Below are positions 56,523 through 64,000 of a DNA stretch of 64,000 nt, piece by piece. The DNA lies in the NCBI RefSeq assembly GCF_021404305.1, contig NZ_JABFTX010000001.1:496001-560000 (forward strand), given 5' to 3'. The stretch is from Billgrantia ethanolica (GTDB taxonomy: Bacteria; Pseudomonadota; Gammaproteobacteria; Pseudomonadales; Halomonadaceae). Every line of letters begins with the position of its first letter. Position 1 is the stretch's first letter. The notes beneath the pieces are model-generated. The model saw nothing but the letters and a program-made list of their open reading frames with translations. It ran no database searches and was not told the origin of the DNA. The position numbers were made by a program, and so were the translations under genes.

Positions 56523-58028
56523 ATGACCGCCTGGAGCAAGCTGCTGATCGCCACGACGCGGCTGATCGACCTGCACGACAGCGCCCACGAGCCCGGCTCT
56601 CCCTTCGTTCAGGTGAGCCAGGAGCAGCGTCGCGGCCTGCGCGACGGCTACTGGCTCGACCTCGGCTGCCTGCTGCTCGACTACCTGCTCGACGAGGACT
56701 TCGCCACCAACAGCGCCTTCGTCTCGCAGAGCCGCTGCCTCAATCACCTGCGCGAGGTGTACCCGGGGCTGCCCCACGACGACCTGAGCTTCGTCATCAA
56801 TCTGCTCTCCACCCCTAGCGAGATCCACTTTCGTCAGCCATCGTCATCGCCGACGACGGGCGACGACCCGACGGCAGAGGAGCGCAGCCGGCGCAGCACC
56901 AAGCGCACCGCGCTGATCGAGAAGCAGGGCCAGACCGGCCAGGTGCGCCTCACCCCGAGCGGCCGCCAGGCGGTGACCCTGGCCAGCCAGGTCGAGGACC
57001 TGCTCTACTCCGAGTACGACGCCGCCAAGGTGCTGGCGGCGCTGGCGCGGGGCGATTTCGCCCGTATTCCCGACATCACCAACCAGATCCTGCTGGCCAT
57101 CCGCGCGCTGACCCAGGAGCTGCGTCGGGTGCGCGAGAACCCCACTCGCGAGGGCAAGCTGTCCGCGCTGCTCGACAACGAGCGCCACTACCACAACGCC
57201 CTGACCAACATTCAGCAGACCCTGCTCGACGCCCGCGCCCAGCTCGCCACGCCGCGCCTGATGGAGCGCTTCGAGAGCTGGCGCGAGGCGCAGTCCGACG
57301 ACTGGGACCTGCGCGTGCTCTCCGGCGCCATCGGCCGCGTGCTCACCGCCATCGAGAACCTCTCGCGGCGGCTCTCGGAGCTCTTGGCCGATATCGCCGA
57401 GGGACGCATCCAGGCCATGGGTGTGATCGACTTCCAGGACATGGCGCGCCAGCTGCTCGAGGCGCCGCCCGCGCCCGCGCTGCGCGATGCGGTGGTGGCG
57501 CGCATGATGCCACTGCACGTGCAGGCCACCTTCCCGCGTTTGGCGCCGCTGGTGCCGCTGCTCGAGAGTCGTCGCGCCGAGGTCAGCCCGGTGGCGCTGG
57601 TGTTCGACGAGGCGCGCGACGCCGCCCCCGAGGACCCGCTGCTGGCACGCTTCCTCGAAGCGCGCGGGCCGGCGCTGCGCCAGCGCCTCAGACGCGCACC
57701 GCTGTCGCTGCCCGAGGCGCTGACCGAGGGCTGGCACCGCTTCGAGGAGGGCGACTGCCTGGCCCAACTGCTCAACACCTTCGTCGATACCGAACTGCTG
57801 GCCCCGGGGCTGACGGTGGGTATCGACGCGACGCCGTTCGAGCTCGAGCTCGACGACGGCCGCCGCATCGAGGGGGCCGTGACCCCCTCTCTCGGCTTCT
57901 TCTCTCAACAGGCGCCCGCCGCCGCGCCGAACTCCTTGCAGGCGCCCGGGACCGCGCCGCATTCCCTGCAGGCGCCCGCTGCCGCGCCTAACGACATATC
58001 GCGCATCGATCAGGACGAGCCAGTATGA
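56523..58028 (+). CDS. SMC-operon protein 1 (kleisin/MksF/JetA-like by position)
   Basis: A 501-residue protein I do not recognise by sequence. It is alpha-helical, has a possible winged-helix-like N-terminus (about 1-115), charged helical middle (about 150-350) and a C-terminal tail with three near-repeats of QAPxxAPxxL (about 460-490). The size and first place before a small protein and an SMC-like ATPase suit a kleisin-type subunit such as MksF or JetA; that is inference from architecture. It overlaps the next gene by 4 bp (ATGA). Confidence 0.6.
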   Translation: MTAWSKLLIATTRLIDLHDSAHEPGSPFVQVSQEQRRGLRDGYWLDLGCLLLDYLLDEDFATNSAFVSQSRCLNHLREVYPGLPHDDLSFVINLLSTPSEIHFRQPSSSPTTGDDPTAEERSRRSTKRTALIEKQGQTGQVRLTPSGRQAVTLASQVEDLLYSEYDAAKVLAALARGDFARIPDITNQILLAIRALTQELRRVRENPTREGKLSALLDNERHYHNALTNIQQTLLDARAQLATPRLMERFESWREAQSDDWDLRVLSGAIGRVLTAIENLSRRLSELLADIAEGRIQAMGVIDFQDMARQLLEAPPAPALRDAVVARMMPLHVQATFPRLAPLVPLLESRRAEVSPVALVFDEARDAAPEDPLLARFLEARGPALRQRLRRAPLSLPEALTEGWHRFEEGDCLAQLLNTFVDTELLAPGLTVGIDATPFELELDDGRRIEGAVTPSLGFFSQQAPAAAPNSLQAPGTAPHSLQAPAAAPNDISRIDQDEPV

Positions 58029-58867
58029 ACATGACCGAGATGGGCGAAGTGGTCGCCTACCTGCTGCGCTACCGCAGCGCCGAACGCACCCCGGGCGGCG
58101 GGCGCAAGCGCCGCGCCGCCCGCGAGGGCCAGCTCTCCGAGCGCGACGTCTGCGCGCTGATCGACGACGCCAGCGAGGCCGAGCGCGAGGCGCTGCGCGA
58201 CTTCCTGGCCGGGCAGGGGCTGAGGCTCAAGGCCTTCGAATCCGGTGACTACCCTGGCATCGCGCCCGGCTCGCGCTACTACGCGCTGCTGCCCGACCCG
58301 GAGCTGGAGCAGCCGCCGCTCTACACCCGCGAGCCGGTGTTCGAGGCGCTCAAGCTGCGCCAGGAGAGCCGCGCCGAGCTGGCCCAGTGGTACCTGCAGC
58401 TGTGGCTGCTGATGCACACGCTGCTCTACACCCGCTACAACCGCGCGCTATCCGACGTCAGCCGCTACCAGGAGGCCACCTTTGCCGGAGCCGAGCTGGT
58501 CGAGCTGATGCGCGACCAGTTGGAGACGCTGCGTAGCCTGGGCGAGGAGGCGCCGGAGAGCAGCCGCGTGCTGCTGGAGGAGCGCGGCGAGGACATCAGC
58601 CGTCGGGTGCGTGCCTTCATCGACCTGCAGGTGCGCGCCGGGCTGCTCGAAGGCCTGCGCGACGCCGAAGCGAGTGCCGGCGCCGAGGAGAGCGTCGGCG
58701 AGGTGTGGCAGCAGACCCTGCTTGGGGCGCTGGAGAGCGAGCAGATCGGCATCCACCAGCTCGGCCACCTGCAGGCGCTGGCTCAGGGCCGTGCCCAGGG
58801 CCGCTATCGGGATGAAGAAGACGCGTACGAGGCCGACATCGACGAGCACGAGGAGACCCAGGCATGA
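58025..58867 (+). CDS. SMC-operon protein 2 (MksE/JetB-like by position)
   Basis: A 280-residue, mostly helical protein with a basic patch near residues 20-35 and an acidic C-terminus (DEEDAYEADIDEHEE). The middle contains ESRAELAQWYLQLWLLMHT. Size and position between a 501-residue protein and an SMC-like ATPase suggest the kite-type partner seen in MukE/MksE/JetB; no motif proves this. Stop and start overlaps of 4 bp with both neighbours imply coupled translation in a fixed ratio. Confidence 0.6.
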   Translation: MNMTEMGEVVAYLLRYRSAERTPGGGRKRRAAREGQLSERDVCALIDDASEAEREALRDFLAGQGLRLKAFESGDYPGIAPGSRYYALLPDPELEQPPLYTREPVFEALKLRQESRAELAQWYLQLWLLMHTLLYTRYNRALSDVSRYQEATFAGAELVELMRDQLETLRSLGEEAPESSRVLLEERGEDISRRVRAFIDLQVRAGLLEGLRDAEASAGAEESVGEVWQQTLLGALESEQIGIHQLGHLQALAQGRAQGRYRDEEDAYEADIDEHEETQA

Positions 58868-61800
58868 GCGTGATCAACCGCATCGAGGTCGCCAACCTGC
58901 TCAACAAGCACGGCGACGTGGCCTCGCCCTGGGACGCCAAGATGCGCCACCTGCTGCTCGACCTGCGTGGCCAGTCGAGCGCCATCAGCATGGAGAACGG
59001 CTTCGGCAAGACCACGCTCTCCGAGGCGCTGATCGGCCTGCTGTCGCGGGATCGCACGTTGCTCTCGCGCACCCGCCGCAAGTGCTCGCCCTCGGCGGTG
59101 GGCGGCACGGCGCGCAGCTGGAGCCACCTGCGGGTGGAGTTCCGCTCGCGCAGCGGGCTGGAGCGCCAGGACGACATGCTCGCTGCGGCGGGTGAGGAGG
59201 TAGCCGGCGAGACCTTCGTGTTCGGCTTCTACGGCTACAGCGACGGCAGCGGACTCTCGTTCTACCACTATGCCGGGCGTCTCGAAGACGTGCCGGTGCA
59301 CCACCAGACCCTCGACGGCAAGCTGGCGCTCTTCGCCAACCGCGACGTCAAGGCGGCCATGGCCGAGCGTAACGTGCGCCTGACCCACAACCGCGAGGAG
59401 TGGCTCGAGGCGGTGGGCGCCCACGTCTCCCGTCGCGAACTGGCCCAGCTCGCCGCCTTCCAGAAGGAGGGCGGCGCCGACAAGAGCCAGATCTTCAACG
59501 CCATCAAGCCCCGCGCCGGCGAGAAGGCCGACCAGGCGTTCTTCTTCGAGGTGCTGGCCCCCGAGATCCTTTCCGGCGCCACCCGTGGCGAGACCGACGA
59601 GAGCGAGGAGCTGATCGAGGAGGTGATCCTCAACTCCGGCACCAACATCACCGAGCTGCGTCATCGCCTGGAGGAAGCCGAGAGTGACCAGCGCCGTGCC
59701 AGCGACAAGGTGGTGCGCCTGGCCGAGCTGCGCGAGCAGGGCGAGTCGCTGCGCGACGCCCGCACTCGCCTGATGGAGCTGGATCAGGGCCTGGCCGCCA
59801 GCGAAGCCTTGCTGGGAGGCCAGGCGCTGCTGGGCCTGCCCGGGCTGCCCCGGGCCGCTGCCGAGAATGACACCGAAGAGAGCGGGGTCGCTGCGCTGGA
59901 TGGCTTCGCCTGGATCGCCGGCGATACCTCGCGCCCGCGGGTCTCCACCGCGCTGCTGGCGACGCTCTCCGACCTTTCCGAGCGGGCCGTGCGCCAGGCG
60001 CTCTCCGAGCGCGGCGCCCGGGTCGACGTGCACCGCCGGCTGATTCACCTGCCCCAGGCCGAGTGGCCGCTCAACCGCGACGTCGGCCACGTCAGCTTCA
60101 AGGCTGCCCGCGAGTGGCTGGCCGAAAGCCACGCCCTGGCCGACGATACGGCCCGCGACCGCGCCCTGAGCGCGCTGGACGAGGGCGCCGACGCCTTCGA
60201 GGCCGCCGACGGCAACCGCTTCCGCGAGGAGGTGATCGGCGACGGGGTCTATCTCGAAGAGCTGACCCGCGAACTCGCCGAGCTGGACGAGCGCCGCGAC
60301 GACCTGGAGCACGAGCGCGAGCGGCTGGAGTCCCAGCAGCGCGACTTCGTCGACAACCAGAGCTTCTACACCCAGGCGCTGGCCGAGGGGCTGTTCAGCG
60401 AGGCCGAGCTGGAAACCCCCGAAGCCAGCGCCGAGGCGGCCAAGGCCGAGGCCGCCGACGCTCGCCGTGCTCTCAACGCGCACCTGGGCCGCGTCGGCGA
60501 GCTCAAACAGATCGCCGCCTGGCACGACGCCTACCGCCGCGAGTGCCCGGGTACCGCACCGGCCGAGCGGCTCGAGGAGAAGCTGGAGCGCGAGGCCGAG
60601 CTGGCCGAGTCCCTCGATGAGCTGATCCGGCGCCGCGACGAGGCGCTCGGCGCCTTCGAGACCGCTCGCGGCGAGCGTGAGCGGCTCAACGGCGAGCGGG
60701 AGCGACTGACCGGCGAGCAGGGCCTGCTGGCCCGCGGCCAGGCGCCCTGGCGCGCCTTCGTCGAGGGCTGGCCGGGTGAAGAGGTGAGCGGCTTCTGGAC
60801 GCGGCGCAAGACCGCGCTGGCCGAGCTGGAATCGAACTGTCGCGAGGCCGAGCAGCGCCGTCAGGAGGCCGAGCGTACCCTGGCGCGGCTGGCACCGCTG
60901 GCCGAGGCCGCCCGTCGTTACGCTGAGCTGCACGGCGATGACGAGCCGGTGCACCTGCGCTCACGCCTGCGCGAGCGGGAACGCGAGCTGGGCGACGAGC
61001 GCAAGCGGCTGCTCGACGAAGAGAACCACCTGCGCACGCTGCACCGGGCGCGGCTCGACTTCGCCGAGCGCAGCGAGCTGACCCCGGAGAAGTGGCTGGC
61101 CGACGCCCGGCGTCGCTATCCGCGGCTGCTGCGCGAAGCGGAGACGCTGGAAGCCGACATCGCCGCCCGCGAGCGCTACCTGGAGAGCCTCTCCGGCGAT
61201 CCGCTGGAGCGGCGCGTGGTGGAGGCCGAGGCCCACCGCCAACTCGACGAAGCCGGCATCGCCTGGCAGCCGCTGCATGCGGTGCTCAACGTCGACACCC
61301 ACACTCCCGAACAGCGCCGCGAGTGGCTGGTGCAGGCCGCCGGGGTGCTGTTCGCCCCGGTGGTGGCCGGGCGCGAGGCGGCCGAGGCTGCCGCCGCCAC
61401 GCTGATCGAGGCGGGCCTGGCGGTGCCGGTATTCGAGGCCGAGACGCTGACCGGCCTGCTGGCCCGGGGCGAGCCGCCCCTGGGCGCGGTGGCCGGTGTC
61501 GAGACCCTGGCAGTGAAGGCCGCGCTGGACCCGAGCTATCTGGAAGCGCTGCGTGAGGCCACCGAGAAGCGGCTGGCCGCCGACCGTGAGCGGCAAAAGG
61601 CGCTGGCCGTGGAATGCGAGCGGCTCGATCCCCATGGCGAAACCTTCGCCCTGGCGCTGCGCGCCCGCGAGGCCGACGAGGCTCAGGTCGAGATAGCCCT
61701 GGAGGCCCTGGCCGAGCGGCAGGCGGAGTTGGCCGAGCGCGAAGCGGCGCTGGCCCCGCGGCTGACCGATGTCGCGCTCGCCTGTATCGACGACTACCAG

Positions 61801-63762
61801 CGCTACCTGCAGGAGGGGGGTGAGTTCGCCCAGCAGGAGGCCGCCGAGGCGCAGCTCGAAGCCGAGACGGCGCTGGCCGAACTCGCACCGCGGCGCGAAG
61901 CGGCGGCCCGCGAGCTGGAGGCCCATGGCCAGACCTGGCTCGCCGCCGAACAGTTCAGCGACGCCGGCGGCGTCGAGCGGCTGCAGGCGCTGGAGGCGCG
62001 CCTCGCCGAACTCGAACGCCACCTGAATGAGGCGAGCGTGCGACTGGCCGCCGCCGAGGAGCAGCGCGAGACGCTCAAGCGCCAGGTGGAAGAGACCGAG
62101 GCCCAACTGCGTGGCATCTTCAGCGACGGCGAGCGCGACCGTCTGCGTGCCCTGGCGCGCTTCGAAGCGGAAGGCGGCGTCGACTTCATGGTCACTGCCG
62201 CCGAAGTGCAGGAGGAGCTGGAAGCCGCTCAGGCCCGGGCGACCCGCCGTGCCGACTTCGACTTCACACGCATTCGCGCCTACCTGGAAGTACGCGACGC
62301 CGCCGGCGGCAGCCAGAAGCTCGAGCGCGAGATCGCCCGGGTGCGGCGCGAGCTGGGCGAACTGCGCGAGACGCGCAAGGCCCGTGGGGAAGAGCGCGAC
62401 GCCCTGGAGGCGCGCCTGGCCGAGCAGCGCCGGGCGCTGGCCTGCATCGATCAGCTGGCGGTGGAGTGGCTGCGGGTGCTGCGCGACCTGCCCGAGGGCT
62501 GGTCGCGGCGTCTGGCGGCGCTGGTCGATCTCGCCGAAGCCAGCCGCTGGCCCGGGGAGGCGGACGACCACGCGGCGCGCAACGTCGCCCTCGAGGCGTG
62601 GCACGACATGGTCGCAAGCGAAAGGCAGGGCGAGCTCGACATCGAAGCGCTGGAGGCCTGTCAGCAGACTCTGGTCGATGCCCTGGGTGAACTCAACCTG
62701 GGCGAGCAGGCGCGCAACCGCGAGCGCCAGGCGCGCCAGGTCGAGGGCGGCGAGCGCAAGCTGGCCGAGGCCCTGGCCGAAGCGGCCCACAGCCGCATGT
62801 TCAGCGACACCGAGCGCGCCCGCCTGGCCGGGCTGACGCACGCCAGCGCCGAGGCGCTGGACGATCTCTCGCGCCTGCACGATCAGTTGGCCGGCCAGCT
62901 CGACGACCACAAGGTGCGGGTCGAACGGCTGCACGCCTCTCGTGAGCAGATCGAAGGCACCCTGGTGGAGCGCCTCAGCTCGATCATCTCGGACGCCGCC
63001 GGCAACCTCGACATCCTCAAGCGCGTGGCCAAGAGCAGCGGCGAGGGCGGCGCCTTCTTCGAGGTCAAGGCCGCGCTGATCGGCCCCGACCAGCTACGCG
63101 ACCTGATCGCCACGCTGCTGGCCGACATCGACGAGCACCAGGCCGCCATGCGTCGCCGCGCCGAACGCGACGGTGGCATGGTCGACGGCGAGGCGCGTCG
63201 CCGCGACGACGACCTGCTGCGCCAGATTCGCCGGCGCATCTATCGCGGCCTGTTCCACGACGTGGCGATCCGTCTCAAGCACGACGCCATCCGCCCCCAC
63301 GGACGGCTGTTCTCGCTCAACGAGGAGATGTCGGAGGGCCAGCGCGAGGCGGTGTCGCTGATGTGGCTGGTCAAGCTCTCCGAGTTCGCCATCGAGCGCG
63401 AGCTGCGCGAACTGCCGGGGCATCACCGTCGCCGCGCCCGCACCAGCCGCGAGAGCGTGATCCTGCTCGACGGCCTGTTCTCCAAGCTCTCGCACCGCCG
63501 CCTGATCCAGGACTCGCTGGAGTCGCTGCGCAATACCCGCGGGCGCTTCCAGATGATCGGCCTGATCCACAACCCCAACTACGAGAACGACCCCGACATC
63601 TTCCCCACCTACCTGGTGGGCAGCGTGATCGGTGGCGCTCAGGGGCAGGGCGGCCACGTGATGGTGCGCGACGGCCGCATCGCCGCGCCGGAATCGCTGG
63701 GCCGCAGCGTCGGCGAGGCCAGCCTGTTCGGTATCCACGTCAGCGAGCCGGAGCCAACCTGA
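58864..63762 (+). CDS. Large SMC-like coiled-coil ATPase with divergent ATPase motifs
   Basis: A 1632-residue SMC/MukB-like protein. N-terminal P-loop MENGFGKT (43-50) lacks the first glycine of the Walker A. Long Glu/Ala/Arg-rich coiled coils run from about 230 to 1450. They are interrupted by a globular region (about 336-462) and a hinge-like segment (about 790-895; LFAPVVAGREAA). The C-terminal head has an LSGGQ-like signature MSEGQ (1489-1493) and Walker B Asp1536 followed by Gly1537 where catalytic Glu is normal (VILLDGLF). Larger than usual MksB or JetC. It likely forms a dimeric ring with the two upstream proteins and may act on DNA in chromosome maintenance or defence; the function is unknown. 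Confidence 0.8.
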   Translation: MSVINRIEVANLLNKHGDVASPWDAKMRHLLLDLRGQSSAISMENGFGKTTLSEALIGLLSRDRTLLSRTRRKCSPSAVGGTARSWSHLRVEFRSRSGLERQDDMLAAAGEEVAGETFVFGFYGYSDGSGLSFYHYAGRLEDVPVHHQTLDGKLALFANRDVKAAMAERNVRLTHNREEWLEAVGAHVSRRELAQLAAFQKEGGADKSQIFNAIKPRAGEKADQAFFFEVLAPEILSGATRGETDESEELIEEVILNSGTNITELRHRLEEAESDQRRASDKVVRLAELREQGESLRDARTRLMELDQGLAASEALLGGQALLGLPGLPRAAAENDTEESGVAALDGFAWIAGDTSRPRVSTALLATLSDLSERAVRQALSERGARVDVHRRLIHLPQAEWPLNRDVGHVSFKAAREWLAESHALADDTARDRALSALDEGADAFEAADGNRFREEVIGDGVYLEELTRELAELDERRDDLEHERERLESQQRDFVDNQSFYTQALAEGLFSEAELETPEASAEAAKAEAADARRALNAHLGRVGELKQIAAWHDAYRRECPGTAPAERLEEKLEREAELAESLDELIRRRDEALGAFETARGERERLNGERERLTGEQGLLARGQAPWRAFVEGWPGEEVSGFWTRRKTALAELESNCREAEQRRQEAERTLARLAPLAEAARRYAELHGDDEPVHLRSRLRERERELGDERKRLLDEENHLRTLHRARLDFAERSELTPEKWLADARRRYPRLLREAETLEADIAARERYLESLSGDPLERRVVEAEAHRQLDEAGIAWQPLHAVLNVDTHTPEQRREWLVQAAGVLFAPVVAGREAAEAAAATLIEAGLAVPVFEAETLTGLLARGEPPLGAVAGVETLAVKAALDPSYLEALREATEKRLAADRERQKALAVECERLDPHGETFALALRAREADEAQVEIALEALAERQAELAEREAALAPRLTDVALACIDDYQRYLQEGGEFAQQEAAEAQLEAETALAELAPRREAAARELEAHGQTWLAAEQFSDAGGVERLQALEARLAELERHLNEASVRLAAAEEQRETLKRQVEETEAQLRGIFSDGERDRLRALARFEAEGGVDFMVTAAEVQEELEAAQARATRRADFDFTRIRAYLEVRDAAGGSQKLEREIARVRRELGELRETRKARGEERDALEARLAEQRRALACIDQLAVEWLRVLRDLPEGWSRRLAALVDLAEASRWPGEADDHAARNVALEAWHDMVASERQGELDIEALEACQQTLVDALGELNLGEQARNRERQARQVEGGERKLAEALAEAAHSRMFSDTERARLAGLTHASAEALDDLSRLHDQLAGQLDDHKVRVERLHASREQIEGTLVERLSSIISDAAGNLDILKRVAKSSGEGGAFFEVKAALIGPDQLRDLIATLLADIDEHQAAMRRRAERDGGMVDGEARRRDDDLLRQIRRRIYRGLFHDVAIRLKHDAIRPHGRLFSLNEEMSEGQREAVSLMWLVKLSEFAIERELRELPGHHRRRARTSRESVILLDGLFSKLSHRRLIQDSLESLRNTRGRFQMIGLIHNPNYENDPDIFPTYLVGSVIGGAQGQGGHVMVRDGRIAAPESLGRSVGEASLFGIHVSEPEPT

Positions 63763-63802
63763 GCCGATTCAACGTCCGAAATACAACGGATAGGAGAGAG
63801 CC

Positions 63803-64000
63803 ATGCACGTCATCATCGATCTCTGCGTCGTCCCGCTGGGGGTGGGCGTGTCGGTCTCACCGCAGATCGCTGCCTGTCAGCGGGTGATCGAGGCCTCGGG
63901 CCTCGAGCACCACATGCATGCCTACGGCACCAACATCGAAGGGCCGTGGGACGAGGTGATGGCGGTGGTCAAGCGCTGCCACGAGGTGGTGCACGAGATG
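63803..64000 (+). CDS. Thiamine-binding/MTH1187-family protein (partial, cut by window end)
   Basis: The first 66 residues of a small protein of the Thiamine_BP (DUF77, MTH1187) family: IIDLCVVPLGVGVSVSPQIAAC and the HAYGTNIEGPWDEVM motif. GGAGAG lies just before the ATG. About 100 residues are expected in full, so the end is missing. It lies 40 bp downstream of the SMC-like gene, in the same direction, and is probably unrelated. Confidence 0.85.
   Translation, partial: MHVIIDLCVVPLGVGVSVSPQIAACQRVIEASGLEHHMHAYGTNIEGPWDEVMAVVKRCHEVVHEM

Noticed and set aside
58804..62934. Two long minus-strand open frames (716 and 657 codons) opposite the SMC-like gene
   Set aside because: Leu/Gly/Gln-rich mirror translations of the coiled-coil gene; the plus frame has the ATPase motifs and coupled starts.
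58864..64000. Full Wadjet (JetABCD) call
   Set aside because: No JetD-like topoisomerase/nuclease gene is visible and the ATPase motifs differ from those I expect for JetC; only an SMC-like operon is supported.

Overview
The window is a high-GC, densely packed stretch of a heterotrophic gammaproteobacterial chromosome, most like Halomonadaceae. That assignment is an inference from gene content: a LiuR-box-controlled leucine operon, tctCBA/tctDE, phhAB with phhR, groESL with a sigma-32 type promoter, and pirin and acetylpolyamine-deacetylase clusters. I see no rRNA, tRNA, CRISPR array, transposase or phage gene. The largest gaps between genes are about 276 bp, and nearly all the DNA is coding.

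Layout. 1-7000: a complete leucine/isovalerate operon (liuA-liuB-liuC-liuD-mvaB, minus strand) with a perfect LiuR-like palindrome upstream, a dispersed-repeat-like element between liuB and liuC, and a terminator after mvaB. 7200-9270: an SbtA-like permease divergent from a LysR regulator. 9400-15480: a tripartite tricarboxylate transporter (tctCBA), an AbrB-family membrane protein and the convergent tctDE two-component system. 15600-22710: a divergent locus with a thiol-redox flavour: a BTAD/TPR regulator, a tandem DUF4242-like protein, an OsmC-like protein and a flavin monooxygenase on the minus strand, and a cysteine synthase-glutaredoxin fusion and a carboxymuconolactone decarboxylase-like protein on the plus strand. 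22500-24500: a metallo-beta-lactamase-fold protein divergent from a TetR regulator with two operator-like dyads, then a TfoX-N protein. 24500-32530: transporters (GltS-like, CorA, EamA, GntP), a VOC protein, an AraC regulator, a patatin phospholipase and a probable 61-residue small protein. 32600-37600: two pirins, a YcaC-like hydrolase, an ABM-domain membrane protein and an FMN reductase, divergent from a LysR regulator. 37650-39720: an MFS carrier translationally coupled to a 41-residue membrane peptide, then two tandem small lipoproteins sharing the same C-terminus. 39790-44280: an operon of two histone-deacetylase-fold amidohydrolases, RidA, an ornithine cyclodeaminase-like enzyme and an IlvE-like aminotransferase. 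44370-56430: housekeeping and catabolic genes (Lnb/DUF4105, trmJ, groEL/groES, fxsA, an SDR, a ComEA-like protein, phhB, phhA, phhR, recQ, DUF99).

56523-63762 is the most unusual region: three overlapping genes encoding a 501-residue protein, a 280-residue protein and a 1632-residue SMC-like coiled-coil ATPase. The order and sizes recall MksF-MksE-MksB or JetA-JetB-JetC. However, the ATPase motifs are divergent: the Walker A lacks its first glycine, the signature is MSEGQ, and Gly occupies the usual catalytic Glu position after the Walker B Asp. No JetD-like nuclease gene follows; the next gene, cut by the window end, is a thiamine-binding-family protein.

Many operons use 4-bp ATGA stop/start overlaps (liuC-liuD, OsmC-monooxygenase, BTAD-DUF4242, patatin-GntP, MFS-small peptide, OCD-HDAC-IlvE, and the SMC operon). 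These overlaps fix several start codons.
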